Source of the DNA: Viola odorata
Lineage: Eukaryota > Streptophyta > Magnoliopsida > Malpighiales > Violaceae
Length of the DNA stretch: 64,000 nt
Reading direction: 5' to 3'
Assembly (NCBI GenBank): GCA_963691705.1
Contig: OY829538.1
Location: 17,696,443 to 17,760,442 of the forward strand
Below, one piece after another: positions 10,608 through 21,798 of this stretch. The notes under the pieces were generated by a model. The model did not search any database and was not told where the DNA came from. It saw nothing but the letters and a program-made list of their open reading frames with translations. A program made the translations under genes and the position numbers. Each line of letters begins with the position of its first letter. The stretch's first letter is position 1.

Positions 10608-11532
10608 GATACTACTTATTATAATCAATTTTCCCTACATTTTGTAAAAAACTACTTCGGAGCAGCTAAGGATGAAAAGCCAACAAAAGAACAATTCTAG
10701 ACAAAGTTGTACTCAAAACCTTTCTTGGCCAGGTTCTTGACCAAGAAGAATCCCCTTGGCTACATTGAGATAGAGAGTCCTAGCAGTACGCATCACTTAA
10801 GATAGAGATTCTAGAAGCACGCATTTTAGACCGGTTGGATTGACTCCTGAATAGAGTCCCGACCTTCTCATGATCTCTTATGTTAGAAGATCTTATCAGA
10901 GAGATTAAGATACAATTTCAGAACTAATTTAGGATTAATTTTTATTTTCCTTAGAGATAATGATAGGGAGAAAACAATATAAATCTCCCTAGGGTTTTGC
11001 AGAGAAGACTCTATCTCCTCTCTCGTTTTTAACTTCTCTTTGGTTTTGAACTCGTTTTGCTCCCATCATTTTCTTCTAAGAAACAAGGGATTTATTTTAT
11101 GAAATCGTATTTTTTTATTTTCTTTCTAGCTTATTAGGGATGGTTGTCTACTTCGATCATAGTAGAAGCATTAAAGTATGATTCTGAGTATTCATGAGAT
11201 CTAATTGTGCTTAATTAATTTTTACACTTGCATTTAATTAGTCTCTACTTTAATTCCATTGCACTTCATTTTAATTTTAGATTTGGCCTATCTAGGGTTA
11301 ATCGGATTTAGCAATAGTCATTCCTTTAAGCTACACCAACTCGTTCTAGGGCCACTTACGGGTCAAGAGGATCGAAGTAGACAACTATCTCTAATACCCT
11401 AAACCATAAACCCTAAATCCGCAATTTTAGGATCGTGAGGTCGCACCACTCTTCTCTTCCTGTCAGCCCACTGCTGCCGGAGGCTCTCCTAGACACCGGT
11501 TAACCCACTGTGACCGGGGTGATATTTCTTTT

Positions 11533-13104
11533 TTGTTTCTTAGTGCTAATTCGATGGGAGGTCTTAAATCAGAGGCTATGGACATCACTTTTTACGTGGA
11601 ACATCTACCTCAGCATGTAGATCAACGAGCCCTCAGGTATCTGATTACGCAGCGCTGGAGGTTACCTCCGTTTGGTAGGGTGTCGGACGTGTTCATTCCG
11701 ATGAGAAGGAATAAACGGGGGATGCATTTTGGGTTTGTTCGCTTTGACTAGGTGGAAAACAAGATAGATATGGAGATTGCCCTAGATAGAAAATTCATTG
11801 ATGCGTCTGCTATTAGGGTGAACATAGGTCGCAATATGAGGAAGGTTTTTGACCTAGGAAAATCGCAATTAGAGGAGAGAAAGAGCAACAAAGAAGGGTC
11901 AGGTAAACAGTGACCAATTGTGAATAAACGGATGGGGGTACGTAAAACAGACGGTAATGGGTCGGTGTGGCCATCTGTGCATGGAAAATCAAGGCTTCCC
12001 AACGATAAAGAGACACCAAGACAGGATGATCCTCAAGCAGGAAGAGAGTTGGCTCATGTAAAGGAAGGAGTAGCAGAGAACAGAGGAGAGGGAGTGTCAG
12101 TGGAGCTGTCTATTCCGGTCGAAAACCAGGAGTGGCTGGAGCGAAGCGTAATTGGTGTTCTTCGTAGGATTGAGGATTATCTTGATATTAGCGAACTGCT
12201 ATCCGAGAATGGGTGGCATTGCGAATCAAGGGCATTAGGACGAGGTTTGATATGGGTGGAATTTGACAAGAAGGAAGATATTGAGGACGCTACCAGCAAC
12301 ATTAACAAGGGCAACTGTCGCTTGTTCTCTAGGATGGTACCCTGGACAGAGGAGTTGTCACAATCAGGAAGGCTAGTTTGGGTCCACTGTACGGGAATTC
12401 CGGTGCAAAGCTGGGGCATTGAGACATTCAGAAAGATAGGAGCCTAATGGGGGAATCTTGTGGTGGTGGACGACATCACCTTAAATCGGAGGAGGCTGGA
12501 CGTGGCCAGATTCTTAATCTCTACGAATCAGCTACAAGTTATGGGCGTAGTAAGGGTGAAGCTAGGGAGTAAGGTGTATGAGGTGAGCTGTTGCGAGGAG
12601 CCCATGTAGGGGCTGCTATCTAATTTTGAGTGGAGGTATGAAGCTGAATCGACAGAGGAGGATTTGGATGAGGAGTTGGACTTAGGAGAGGGTGAGGAGG
12701 TGGAAGCCTCAGAGAGGGCAGAGAATGATAACCTTAGCACAGCTGCTACTGGCGGATTAGGACAGCGGGATGAGGAGAAGGAGCCTAAGGATGCGGCTGA
12801 GATTGTGAGGAGGGATTTTCCCTTAATTACTCTGAGACGAAAGGACAAGAAAGTGAAGCGGATCAAGGCTGCCACAGGGAGTCTCCACACAGTCAGTAAT
12901 TCGGCAAACACATTGAGGGATGTGTATCGAGCAGAAGACAGTGAAATTGCAGCCATGAACAGATTGCGAGAGACCATTATGGTAGAGACGAAAACATGGG
13001 AGGTTGGGCGTATAATGGCAATCACGGATCAGGTTAATGAGGATGCCCTTCGGATCTTTGACAGGGAGAGATTTGGAGTGGAATTGGATAACATCCGTAG
13101 CTAG
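11533..13104 (+). pseudogene. LINE ORF1, RNA-binding protein with RRM-like domain
   Basis: One frame runs from 11533 to 13104 with in-frame stops near 11749, 11911, 12445 and 12607. Residues 15-110 form an RRM-like fold: FYVEHLP at the RNP2 position and MHFGFVRF at the RNP1 position. The middle resembles the DUF4283-type region of plant LINEs (WVHCTGIPVQSW). The C-terminal third is acidic (EEDLDEELDLGEGEE) and then basic. ORF1p of L1-type elements binds its own transcript. The start choice is uncertain; the Met at 11578 just before the RRM is also possible. ORF2 begins 32 bp downstream. Confidence 0.8.
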
Positions 13105-13136
13105 GGGGATAGTCTCGCGAGGTTAGTTTATTTCCA

Positions 13137-14090
13137 ATGGTCCAAGTGTTTTCGTGGAATTGCAGGGGTTTGATGTCGAGAAGAAAGAAGCTTTTTATTA
13201 AGAGCTTAATTAGTGGTGGCCAGGTTACGTTTTGTCTACTTCAAGAGAGTAAAAGGGAGGTGGTGGACGACTTCCTCATTAATGGGTTAGGAGGAGGTAA
13301 TGATTCGAAGTGGGTCTTTGCGCCAACAGTAGGGAGGTCGGGTGGATTGGTGATGATGTGGAACTCTAATTCATTTCGATTGGATTATTCCGAGGTAGGA
13401 GATAGATTTATTTGGATTGAGGGCGAAGTGATTGACAACAGATTGAGATGTGCGGTGGTTAATGTGTAAGCACCTAATACTGTAGCCTTACGTTACGTTC
13501 TATGGGAGGAGTTAGCTACGAAAGTTGGGAACAACACGGTCCCAGTTTTGATAGCGGGAGACTGTAACGAGACACTCACCCCCTCTGATCGTTCCAATGG
13601 AGAAGGGTATACGCGAGGTATGATTTCTTTTCAGGAGTGGATAGAAAGGTGTGGATTGCATGATATTCCGCTTGAGGGAAGGAGATATACGTGGTCTAAC
13701 TCCTTCAGTAGAAGTAGAATTGATAGAATGTTTGTGCAAGCTGGCTGGTTGGATAGTATTCGGGATTGTGAGCTCTCGGCTTTAGATCAGAATGGCTCTG
13801 ATCATGCTCCCCTAATCCTTAGAAGCGAGTTGGTTGACTGGGGTCCGAAAGCCTCTAGAGATTTGGTTGTGTGGTGGGAGGAGAGTGAGTTCAAGGATTT
13901 GGTGACGGGATGGTGGTTGGAAGCAGGTTTGGAATTTCCGGGAGAATTTCGAGTTATTCAGAAGATGAAACTCCTTAAGAAGAAGGTTCGATCATGGAAT
14001 AAAGAGGTTTTTGGCAATGTTGAGACTAGTTACGTATTGTACAGTCGAGATTCGAGGAATTGGATCGTGTTGCTGATAACCGGACTCTGA
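13137..14090 (+). pseudogene. LINE ORF2 apurinic-like endonuclease
   Basis: Exo/endo/phosphatase fold. Motifs in order: FSWNCRG (13149, metal-site Asn), LLQESK (catalytic Glu), AGDCNE (catalytic Asp, with Cys where Phe is usual), RRYTWSN, SRIDRMF and SDHAPL (catalytic His). A single stop at 13467 replaces the Tyr of the common VYAPN motif; otherwise the frame is open to about 14070, where a frameshift occurs. The enzyme nicks target DNA to prime reverse transcription. All main catalytic residues look kept. Confidence 0.88.
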
Positions 14091-14494
14091 CTTTGGAAGA
14101 GCAAGAAGAGTTTTTTGAAGTCAGGAATGAGATGTGGGAGTAGCAGAAGAAGGCGGATAGTCTTTGGCAGCAAAAAAACAGAGTGAAGTGGAATGTCTAC
14201 GGAGATCGGAATACGGCATATTTTCATAGGATGGCTAAAATAATAGCGAGGAAGAACTCAATTAGGGAGATTATTTTGTCTAACTTGACTCTCCACACCC
14301 CGATGGAGATTAAAAGAGCGGCAACCCAGTACTATGGGGATTTCTTCCAGGCGGTTAACTCGAATCGGCCAAAAATTCAAGATTTGGGTTTCTCTAAGTT
14401 GAGTCCGGAGGAAGCTAAAGGCTTAGAAAAAGAGGTGACACATTCTGAATTGTGGGAGGCGGTGAAGGGGTACGATGGGCATCATCGGGGGTGA
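14091..14494 (+). pseudogene. LINE ORF2 linker between endonuclease and RT
   Basis: This stretch reads in a different frame from the endonuclease and RT, so two compensating frameshifts flank it (about 14070 and 14475). It holds the typical plant LINE linker: WNVYGDRNTAYFHRMA and a TQYYGDFFQ motif. At the right end the frame stops just after a GYDG motif and the RT resumes with GIIGGDFA. The KAPGPDGF-type RT motif 0 normally lies between these, so I infer a deletion of roughly 15-20 codons there. Confidence 0.75.
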
Positions 14495-15566
14495 CTTTGC
14501 TAGGTTGATTCAGGAATTTTTCAAGAAAGGGAAATTTTCGGCGGGGGCAAACTCCTCATTTTTGACGCTCATTCCTAAGATTCCTGAAGCTAAGCAGTTC
14601 AAAGATTTCCGCCCGATTAGTTTGGTTAGTAGTTTTTATAAGGTTATGTCGAAAATTATGGCTAAGCGGCTCAGTGAGGTGATTGATTCTGTGATTAGCG
14701 AGACTCAATATGGTTTTATCAAGGGGCGACATACCTTGGATTGCGTTATGACCGCTAATGAGGTTGTTAACCACTTGCAGAATAGTAAGCAGCAGGGGCT
14801 GCTTTTCAAGTTAGATTTCCAGAAGGCCTACAACTCCATTGAATGGGATTATTTAGATGACGTGATGCGCATAATGGGGTTTGGAGTAAAGTGGAGGGGC
14901 TGGATTCGTCAGTGTATTAGTACGAACAAGGTGTCTGTTCTGATTAATGGGTCCCCTTCGGAGCAATTTGAAGTGGGGAGGGAACTTCGGCAGGGATGTT
15001 CTATGTCGCCTTTTTTGTTCAACATAGCGGCGGAGGGTCTTCATAGGTTGTTTCTCAGAGTAGAGGAGGTGGGGATCTTGCGTGGAATAGGTTCTCCTGT
15101 TACGGATTGGAACCTGTCTCATCTTCAATTTGTGGACGATACCTTAATTTTTGTGAACAATAAGGAGGAGGAAATACAGGGAGTGAAGGGTATTCTGAGG
15201 TGGTTTGACGCGTACTCTAGTCTTAGAGTGAATTTTCACAAAAGTACCCTTGTCGGGGTTAATATTAGCCACCAAATCGGATCCATTTTGGCTAACCGGG
15301 TTGGCTGTAAGTATGAAGCTCTCCCGTTCAAATATCTAGGGTCTTTGGTGGGTTTTAGTAGAAAAAGGATCTCGGGTTGGCAATTCCTAGTTCAAAAAGT
15401 TCGGAAAAAGTTAGCTACTTGGAAGGGCCACCTCCTTTCGGTGGGAGGTCGGGTGACTTTGATTAAATCCGGGCTCACTAGTTTACCCATTTATAATATG
15501 TCGATCTACCGGATGCCTGTAATGGTCCTGAAACAGTGTGAAGGGGTGATGCGTCGCTTCTTATAG
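14475..15566 (+). pseudogene. LINE ORF2 reverse transcriptase
   Basis: About 363 codons without a stop. RT motifs: FLTLIPKIPEAKQFKDFRPI (block 1), QYGFIKGRHTLDCV, LFKLDFQKAYNSIEW (block with the first catalytic Asp), RQGCSMSPFLF, and FVDDTLIF (catalytic Asp pair, with Val where Ala is usual). Then FKYLGSLVG and a thumb region. The active-site aspartates are intact, but the upstream GPDG motif is missing. The frame stops at 15564 and continues in phase with a KWEEATW-GGLGIGKL segment. Confidence 0.9.
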
Positions 15567-16766
15567 AGTGGTAAGGAAGATAAGAAGGGGTTGCATAAGG
15601 TGAAGTGGGAAGAGGCTACTTGGTCAACGACCCTTGGAGGATTGGGAATTGGGAAGCTGCAGGAGCGCAACGTGGTGCTGCTATTTAAGTGGGTTTGGGA
15701 GTTGATCAATGGAAGTCGAAAGATGTGGGCTGAGATTATTCGAAAACAATAAGGTATTAGTTCAGCAGGGGATTTGTGGCGGATGAGGGGGGCTGGGTTG
15801 TCTCCAATTTGGAAGGATATTTTGGGAGTGTGCGGGAGGGGGAGTGATTTCTTTCAAGTGTGGACTGATCATTTGTCGATGTCTGTTGGCGAGGGGGATA
15901 CCACTCGTTTCTGGTGGGATCCGTGGGTAGGTAGACAACCTTTAGCTCTACTGCACCCTATGTTGTATCATCTATCTAGGAAGCAGGAAGGGATGGTTAA
16001 GGAGTTCGGCAAATTGAGGGAGGAGGAATGGAGGCGGCGTGGGGAGTGGAGAAGAGGGCTATTCGGTTGGGAAGCTGACGAATGGACAAACCTGTGTGAT
16101 CGTCTCCTGACTCCTAGCAGGGGGAACCAGCAAAGTGAGTTGCGGTGGGGTTTGGACAGAACTGGGAGATTCACGGTGCACTCAGGATATAAGTGTTGGG
16201 AAGAGATGAAATTCGATAAAATTCCTCTGCTACACTCCTGCTGGATTGGTTTGGTTCCGTTTCGGGTGGAGTTTTTCCTATGGCTATCGCTTAGGGAAAG
16301 AATTGTTACTAGGAAGTTCCTTGAGAGTCGTAACATGATCCCTGAGAGTAGGAATTTCTGCCCCATGTGTCGAAGAGGATCAGAGGATGTCACCCACCTC
16401 TTCCTTCGGTGCGTGAGTACTAGAGGAGTGTGGGATTTCTTTATGAGGTGGCTTCGGGTGAAGTGGTGTCAGCCTCGGGATTTAGCTGATCTTTGGCAGT
16501 CTTGGATGAATATTAAGCCTTCTGAAGGCAAGCATGCTGGGGAGATGTGGACTACTCTATTCTTTGCGATCATATGGTCTATGTGGAAGCAGCGGAATGA
16601 GATGGTGTTCAGACAGAGGGAGTCTTTGGAGCTCGGGTGTATTCAGAAGATATTTTCTTTATGGCATTGGTGGTTGAAGAGCAAAGATCACTCTTTTGCG
16701 TACAGCGTGACTGATATGATGCAGTCTTCTGCTTGGATCAGTGGCCGGGTTAATGTGGATACTTGA
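15567..16766 (+). pseudogene. LINE ORF2 C-terminal region with zf-RVT domain
   Basis: In phase with the RT after stops at 15564 and 15750. It begins KVKWEEATW and GGLGIGKLQERN, then RFWWDPWVG (15909), and a zf-RVT domain: SGYKCWEEM, then FCPMCRRGSEDVTHLFLRC with the Cys-Cys-His-Cys pattern (about 16355-16415), and WSMWKQRNEMVF. The protein stops at 16764 in VNVDT. That is where the RNase H domain of related LINEs starts, so this copy ends with a truncated RNase H or belongs to a lineage without one. Confidence 0.85.
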
Positions 16767-16902
16767 CAGGTTTTTTTGGTTTGGTTCCACAACATGTGGC
16801 TGGCGTTCTTGGTTTTAACAGTAACTTCAAGTGTGCTTGAGTTGCTTTCGTTGTTAGTGTTGTCGGGTCTGACTGTTGTTTTTGGCTGGGTCTTGTGTTA
16901 GT

Positions 16903-16998
16903 TAGCTTTGTGTGTGTCGTGTGCAACTGCTGGTTGTAGCAGCCTGCAGGTAGCTTGGTATGTGTCATGTGCAGCTGCTGGTTGTAGCAGCCTGCTGG
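16903..16998 (+). repeat. Tandem 48 bp repeat in the LINE 3' UTR
   Basis: Two adjacent 48 bp units (16903-16950, 16951-16998), each with TGCTGGTTGTAGCAGCCTGC. The core GCTGCTGG...CAGCCTGC can form a small hairpin. Position just before the A tract is where LINE machinery recognises its own RNA, so a recognition role is conceivable but not shown. Confidence 0.8.
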
Positions 16999-17061
16999 TT
17001 TCTGGGCTGGTTTTGCCATGATCTTCATGGCAACTCCTCTTAATAATATCTCTGCTTATTT

Positions 17062-17071
17062 AAAAAAAAAA
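17062..17071 (+). other. LINE poly(A) tail
   Basis: The A run after TTATTT is directly followed by the right target duplication starting AACTATC. It defines the plus orientation and 3' end of the LINE. Confidence 0.85.
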
Positions 17072-17649
17072 AACTATCTCTAATAAGCTAGAGAGAAAGA
17101 TTAATTTGATTTATACTCGATTGACAACCGATGATCCTACATTAAGGGTAAGGGTTGTCTTCCCCTATTTAACAACCAATCAATTTAGTAAACCCTTTAG
17201 CCAACAAGGTGCTAGTTGATTATGATCATTCTTTATAGTGTTTTCCTCTTTAGGTGGTTTGAAATAGAAGGGAAGTAGGGACCATAAGCGTACCTAGATC
17301 CTATATCAACTCTATGGATTAAAAATAAATATTTGTGCATCAATGATTGGATACTCATGAATCATGACTTGTTTAGCTTCTATTGAGAACTTTTCCATCT
17401 ATTGATGCTTCACCAATCTCACTTTGTGATTTACTTGTTTTCTCTTTGTTTTCAATGTTTTTGTTTTATTAATTTTTATACAAAAGCCCTTAATTTCACC
17501 TAAGTATTTTCATTGGTCAATTTAAGCATTTACAAAATCATATCTATTTTACCTGTGGATGAACTTCTTGCTGTTATTTACAATTCATTTTGTGAATAAG
17601 TATCAGTTGTAATTCTTTATTTATTTTTTTACAGAGTCGACGCCTATCA

Positions 17650-18747
17650 AAGACCACTAGTGATGAACATAACCACTTACATATAGAGTGATGGTAGAGG
17701 TACTATTGTACTAACTTTTTTACTTAAATGGATACATGTCATTCTTATATTAACTCAATAGTTATTTATTTAAATAAAAGTAAATGTAGCCTTATAAGGA
17801 AGAGAGAGCTAATGGGCATGTAATTTATTGATTGTCTTGCTAGTGACAAAAGTGCCGGTAAAAATTCATACCCAAAATTTTCTTTTGCTATCCCATTACA
17901 TATAAATTATGTTTTCCTCTTTTATCCTCTTAACTTCTTTCAAACTAAAATTAATTAAAAATTATTTTGTTGCTTGTCGGTTAACTTTTCTCTAAAAAAT
18001 CTATTAATCTATAAGTGTTGACGGCTCATTACATGTGATGAAAAAATATCTATAAAATAATAAATAATGTGTTTAAACTCTAATTGTACGATTGTAGTGG
18101 TAAAGAGATTTGTCCAATCTGGTGTGTGCCAAATAGTAAATGCACACCCATTTGAAGACATGAAATGATCATAATGTCCTTATAGAAAAAGTTTATTTAC
18201 ACTTCTAATTATCATGATACATCACACCAGGAGAAATTGAGATGGGATATTTAGATCTACAATTAATTTTTGGCAATTTTTTTCTTTCATTTTCAAAATT
18301 GTAAAAATAATTATAAAGCAAAGCTTGGGGGAAAAATATAGAGTAATTTTCATGATACATCAATGAGCTAGCACATTCTTAGAAGAGAAGTGAGCCCTTT
18401 GTCGGAGATAGGTTATTTTTGTTTCTCTAAAACAAAATTTTATGTGGTGTTCAGAGATCACTTTCGTAGTGCTTATCGAGGACTTGTAACTAGTGGCCCT
18501 ATGCCATTGGCCAAAGAGATGAACACGCCAAAAGTGTGTAAACTATAAAAACGCGTCAAAGCCTATTGTCTTACACTAACACTTCCTTATAATAACTCTA
18601 CCAAAGGTGATCCTTACAGGAATGACGTTCGGCACGCCTGTTATAATTTTTACTGCCCCATAACCAATTTGGTCCCAATCGAATATGGTATCATAGCATA
18701 TTATAATATATCAAAAATAAAAAAATAATTAATTTTTTAATTTTGTT
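17650..18747. other. Unassigned AT-rich sequence
   Basis: About 1.1 kb with no long reading frame, no recognised transposon motif and no structural RNA pattern. It lies between the relic LTR end (CTATCA, 17649) and the start of an LTR scrap. It could be old intergenic sequence or a very decayed element interior. Confidence 0.5.
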
Positions 18748-19124
18748 AAGTGCCTTCTAGGCAGACTTCTCTTAAGAAGGAAAGTAAGAGACCAAAGTGT
18801 ACCTGATTTCTATAGCTAATCTACGAATTTGAAATTGGATATTGTTGAATCTATGATTGGTTGATTTGGAATCATAACTGGATATTCGTCTTTTCTAGGA
18901 AGTGTTTTCTTATTTGTTTTCTTCTTTATTTTGCAACTAGTTTAATTAGTTTAACTCTCAATCTCAAATCCGTTTTGTTTTATTATTTTGTTCATATATG
19001 TTCTTTGTCTAGTTTATGTTTTGCCCATTCTTTATGGATCGAATCTCTTACCATTATCTTCAATTTTTTTTGTAGTTAGTGATAAGTTGTATTTATTTTT
19101 TACGGCTTCGACAACTAATCGATA
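18748..19124 (+). repeat. Truncated LTR copy of the first Athila-like family
   Basis: Matches the last 400 bp of the 247-1548 LTR: TTCTCTTAAGAAGGAAAG, GAATCTATGATTGGTTGA and TACGGCTTCGACAACTAATC all have counterparts at 1192, 1273 and 1528. It keeps the segment near 18880 that is missing from the 6318-7605 copy, so it derives from an element closer to the 5' LTR version. The left end is broken; the right end abuts a gypsy gag remnant without a primer-binding site. Confidence 0.82.
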
Positions 19125-19129
19125 AGGCT

Positions 19130-19681
19130 AACATATGGTATGGTGGGTTGTGTGTTGATTATAGAACTATGGAGTGAGAGGATTTTGCTTGTAGGTTGTT
19201 GAGGAGATTTGGGAGGAAAGGAGTGGTAGATGTTGTGGATGGATTTAACAAGCTTAAACAATTAGAAACAGTGGAAGAATATATAGGAAAGTTTGAAGAA
19301 TTGAAGTCCCTCTTGGTAGCTACTCACCCCATCTAATAAAAAATTACTTGATTTCTAGTTTTATTAATGGACTCAAGGGAGAAATCAAATCCACTGTTAA
19401 AGGCCAAGAACCCTAGAACCTTGATACAACTTTCGACCAATCCCTTTCTCATGAAGAGACTATTCTAGCCAGGTCTCAATATAGGCTTCCCTCTAAAACA
19501 ACCTATCCTACCAGACCAAATATGTCCGTAGACAACACTAGAAGCTTCTAACACACCTCCAGAATACACCACCAGACTCAAAAACACCTTACACTAAAAA
19601 ACCTTTTACTTTCAATCCTTGTCATAAATGTGGAGATAGATATTTCCCTAGTCATATGTGTAAAAAAAGATACTCCAAGCC
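19130..19681 (+). pseudogene. Chromovirus-like gypsy gag, C-terminal part
   Basis: Readable pieces in shifting frames: an LKQLETVEEYIGKFEELKSLL-like segment of the retrotransposon gag core, FINGLKGEIKSTVK, and a zinc knuckle CHKCGDRYFPSHMCKK near 19620-19665. The knuckle spacing is that of plant chromovirus-type gag. Stops and shifts interrupt it. It precedes protease and RT in the right order. Confidence 0.7.
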
Positions 19682-20215
19682 ATGATGATGATGGGCGAGG
19701 ATGAATCTGAGGAACAATGTGGTGAGGATCATCAGGATACCCTAGAAGAAGATGTTGAAGAAGCAGAAGAGACGTTAAGGAAGACAACAGAGTTGTCCAT
19801 TCATGCCACGAATGGTAGTTCTGATCAAACAACCTTCAAATTATTTGGTGAGATGAATGGAAAGAAAATATTGGTTCTCTTCGATCCTGGAGCTAACTCT
19901 AGTTTTGTGGATATCCTTTTTGCTAAAAGAATGGGATTAAGGGTGACTTCAGCTTCCCCTTTGATGGTAACCTTAGAGGTTGGAAGAAGGATTATCTGTA
20001 AGGAGAAATGCAAAAGGTTTGAGTGATCTATGCAAGGAACAACTTTTAAATTCTACATGAGGACTTTTAAGCTTGGGGGTTGTGAATTGGTACTTAGGGG
20101 CAACTGGCTAAGAACCTTTCATGAGGTGAATCTCAACTATGACCGGATGACAATGAGAATAAACCATGAAGGGCAGACACTAGAGGTACAATGTTTGAAA
20201 GATGGAGCCAAATAA
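19682..20215 (+). pseudogene. Gypsy aspartic protease
   Basis: After an acidic spacer comes FKLFGEMNGKKILVLFDPGANSSFVD. The active site is D-P-G-A where D-S/T-G-A is the rule, so Pro replaces the Ser/Thr. A second open stretch (20030-20215) continues with GGCELVLRGNWLRTF, the flap-to-C-terminal part of such proteases (GxDWL type). A stop at 20024 breaks the chain. Activity is unlikely. Confidence 0.75.
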
Positions 20216-20379
20216 AAGATAATGTCTGTTGCTAAAATGGGTAAAGGGTTGAGAAAGGGTACAGTAAAATTTGTGACTCAATTTTGAGCAATGGAGTCCA
20301 ACGAATTGTTGTAGCTAAAGTCTCAATCTACACTAGTGGAATTGTTGAATCTGGTTGATATGTATAAAAAAGGTGTTCG

Positions 20380-20974
20380 AGGAGCCTAACACCCTGCCAC
20401 CTAAAAGAGCATTCGACCATGTTATTCCTTTGATCCATGGAGCAACACCTTTGAATGTCAGACCTTACAGGTACTCATTTGAGTAGAAAAATGAGATTAA
20501 GAAATTAGTCAAAGAGATGCTTGCTAATTGTGTGATTAGGCACTCTCAAAGTTCTTTTGCTTCCCCTGTTTTGTTACTCAAGAATAAAGATGGTTGTTGG
20601 AGATTTTGTATAGATTACAGACAGCTCAACGAGTTAATCGTAAAAAAAAATTCCCTATACCACTTATAGATGATTTGTTAGATGAATTGAATGGTGCAAC
20701 CATATTTTCTAAGTTAGACCTTAGGTCTGGTTACCACCATATCAGAATGAAGGAGGAGGATGTGCATAAAACATCTTTTAGAACCCACCTAGGATTGTAT
20801 GAGTTTAGAATGATGCCTTTCCGCCTTACTAATGCCCCAGCCACTTTTCAGTTCTTAATGACTTGCGTCTTTGCTGAATTATCGAGGAAGTGTGTGTTGG
20901 TATTTTTCCATGATATATTTGTATACAATAAGACCTTGAAGAAGCATCTAAGTCACCTACAAGCAGTCTTTTAG
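20380..20974 (+). pseudogene. Chromovirus-like gypsy reverse transcriptase
   Basis: Starts with a PPKRAFDHVIPL motif (about 20398), then KNKDGCWRFCIDYRQLNE, FSKLDLRSGYHHI (first catalytic Asp), MPFRLTNAPATFQ and FFHDIFVY. The last is the catalytic F-x-D-D box in which the first Asp has become His, so the enzyme is dead. The TNAPATFQ and LSHLQAVF wording fits Ty3/gypsy RT. Frameshift near 20600 and a stop at 20972. Confidence 0.85.
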
Positions 20975-21110
20975 ACTACACCAACATCAGTTATATGCGA
21001 AGAAAACCAAATGTAGGTTTGGTCAATAAGTGGAGTATTTAGACCATGTGGTTTCGAAAGATAGGGTAGCAACTGACCGAATGAAGATCTAAGTAGTAAA
21101 GTAGTGGGGA

Positions 21111-21706
21111 TTGCCTAAAAATATCAAAGAATTGAGGGGATTCTTGGGGTTGACTAGATACTATAGGAAGTTTGTGAAGAACTATGGTATAATAAGTAAG
21201 CCTCTTAACAATATGCTCAAAAGGGGAAACTTCAAATGGACAAAGGAAACCAAAGTGGCATTTAAGGAATTGAAGTCAGCTATGTGTAGCACTCAGGGGT
21301 TGGCCTTGTCTAATTTTTCTTGTCCTTTTGTAGTAGAGACCGATGCCAGTGGGATAGGCTTTCGTGCTGTGTTGTCCCAAAATGGAAGGCGAATTGCTTA
21401 CATGAGCAAGACTTTCACGGATAAGCATTTAGGATTATCTACTTATGAGAAGGAGTACGTGCAAAGGCGTTTTGTGATCAAGACAGACCATGAGAGCTTA
21501 AAGAAATGCTTGATCAAAGGTTACATACCAATATGCAAATGAAAGGGGTGAACAAACTCATGGGATTGAGCTATAGGATTCAATACAAAGCAGGGAAGGA
21601 GAATATAGCAGTTGATGCTCTTTCTAGGTTTCCTTACGGTGCAGAACTCAATGCACTATCTACTGTCCGGCTTGTTTGTGTAACAAAGTTGATGGAAGAG
21701 ATATGA
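21111..21706 (+). pseudogene. Gypsy RNase H
   Basis: Begins at the RT thumb-RNase H connection (ELRGFLGLTRYYRKFVKNYG), then FVVETDASGIGFRAVLSQ with the first catalytic Asp, STYEKEY and VIKTDHESLK. Between EYVQ and RRFVIKTDH about a dozen residues expected in the family are missing, an in-frame deletion. The end reads VDALSRFPY, the standard RNase H-integrase junction. Confidence 0.85.
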
Positions 21707-21798
21707 CCAGGATTCAGTGACACAAGCCTTCATTATTGAGTTGATGATTGACGCCACTACTAGGTTGAGCAACACTTCCACTTCCATGTACACTTTTA

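Larger units (their letters stand above)
11397..17071 (+). mobile_element. L1-type LINE retrotransposon, near full length
   Basis: A 14 bp duplication AACTATCTCTAATA (11383-11396 and 17072-17085) brackets 5.7 kb ending in an A tract. It has ORF1 with an RRM-like domain and ORF2 with endonuclease, RT and zf-RVT, the standard plant L1 plan. ORF1 and most of ORF2 stay in single frames broken by a handful of stops, so it is younger than its LTR host. A 5' sequence CCCTAAACCATAAACCCTAAA is present at the start; it resembles plant telomere-like repeats but is probably chance. Confidence 0.92.
10613..17649 (+). repeat. Relic LTR of the second Athila-like family, split by a LINE
   Basis: 10613-11396 and 17086-17649 join across the LINE. 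The first part has paired decamers CTTGGCCAGG (10724-10733) and CTTGACCAAG (10736-10745) and a CATGAGATCTAATTGTGCTTAA stretch like that of the first family's LTR (near 826). The second part has TTAGTAAACCC and AACAAGGTGCTAG (near 17190), matching the inverted relic at 3224-4180, and ends TCGACGCCTATCA like the first family's TCGACAACCAATCA. No primer-binding site follows 17649, so this is a solo LTR or fragment. The left edge is approximate. Confidence 0.55.

Noticed and set aside
11397..11420. Telomere-like CCCTAAA repeats at the LINE start
   Set aside because: Only three imperfect units; they lie inside the LINE 5' end, so interstitial telomere origin is not supported.
12177..13025. Minus-strand frames of 80 and 165 codons
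   Set aside because: They are antisense shadows of the LINE ORF1, which has domain support on the plus strand.
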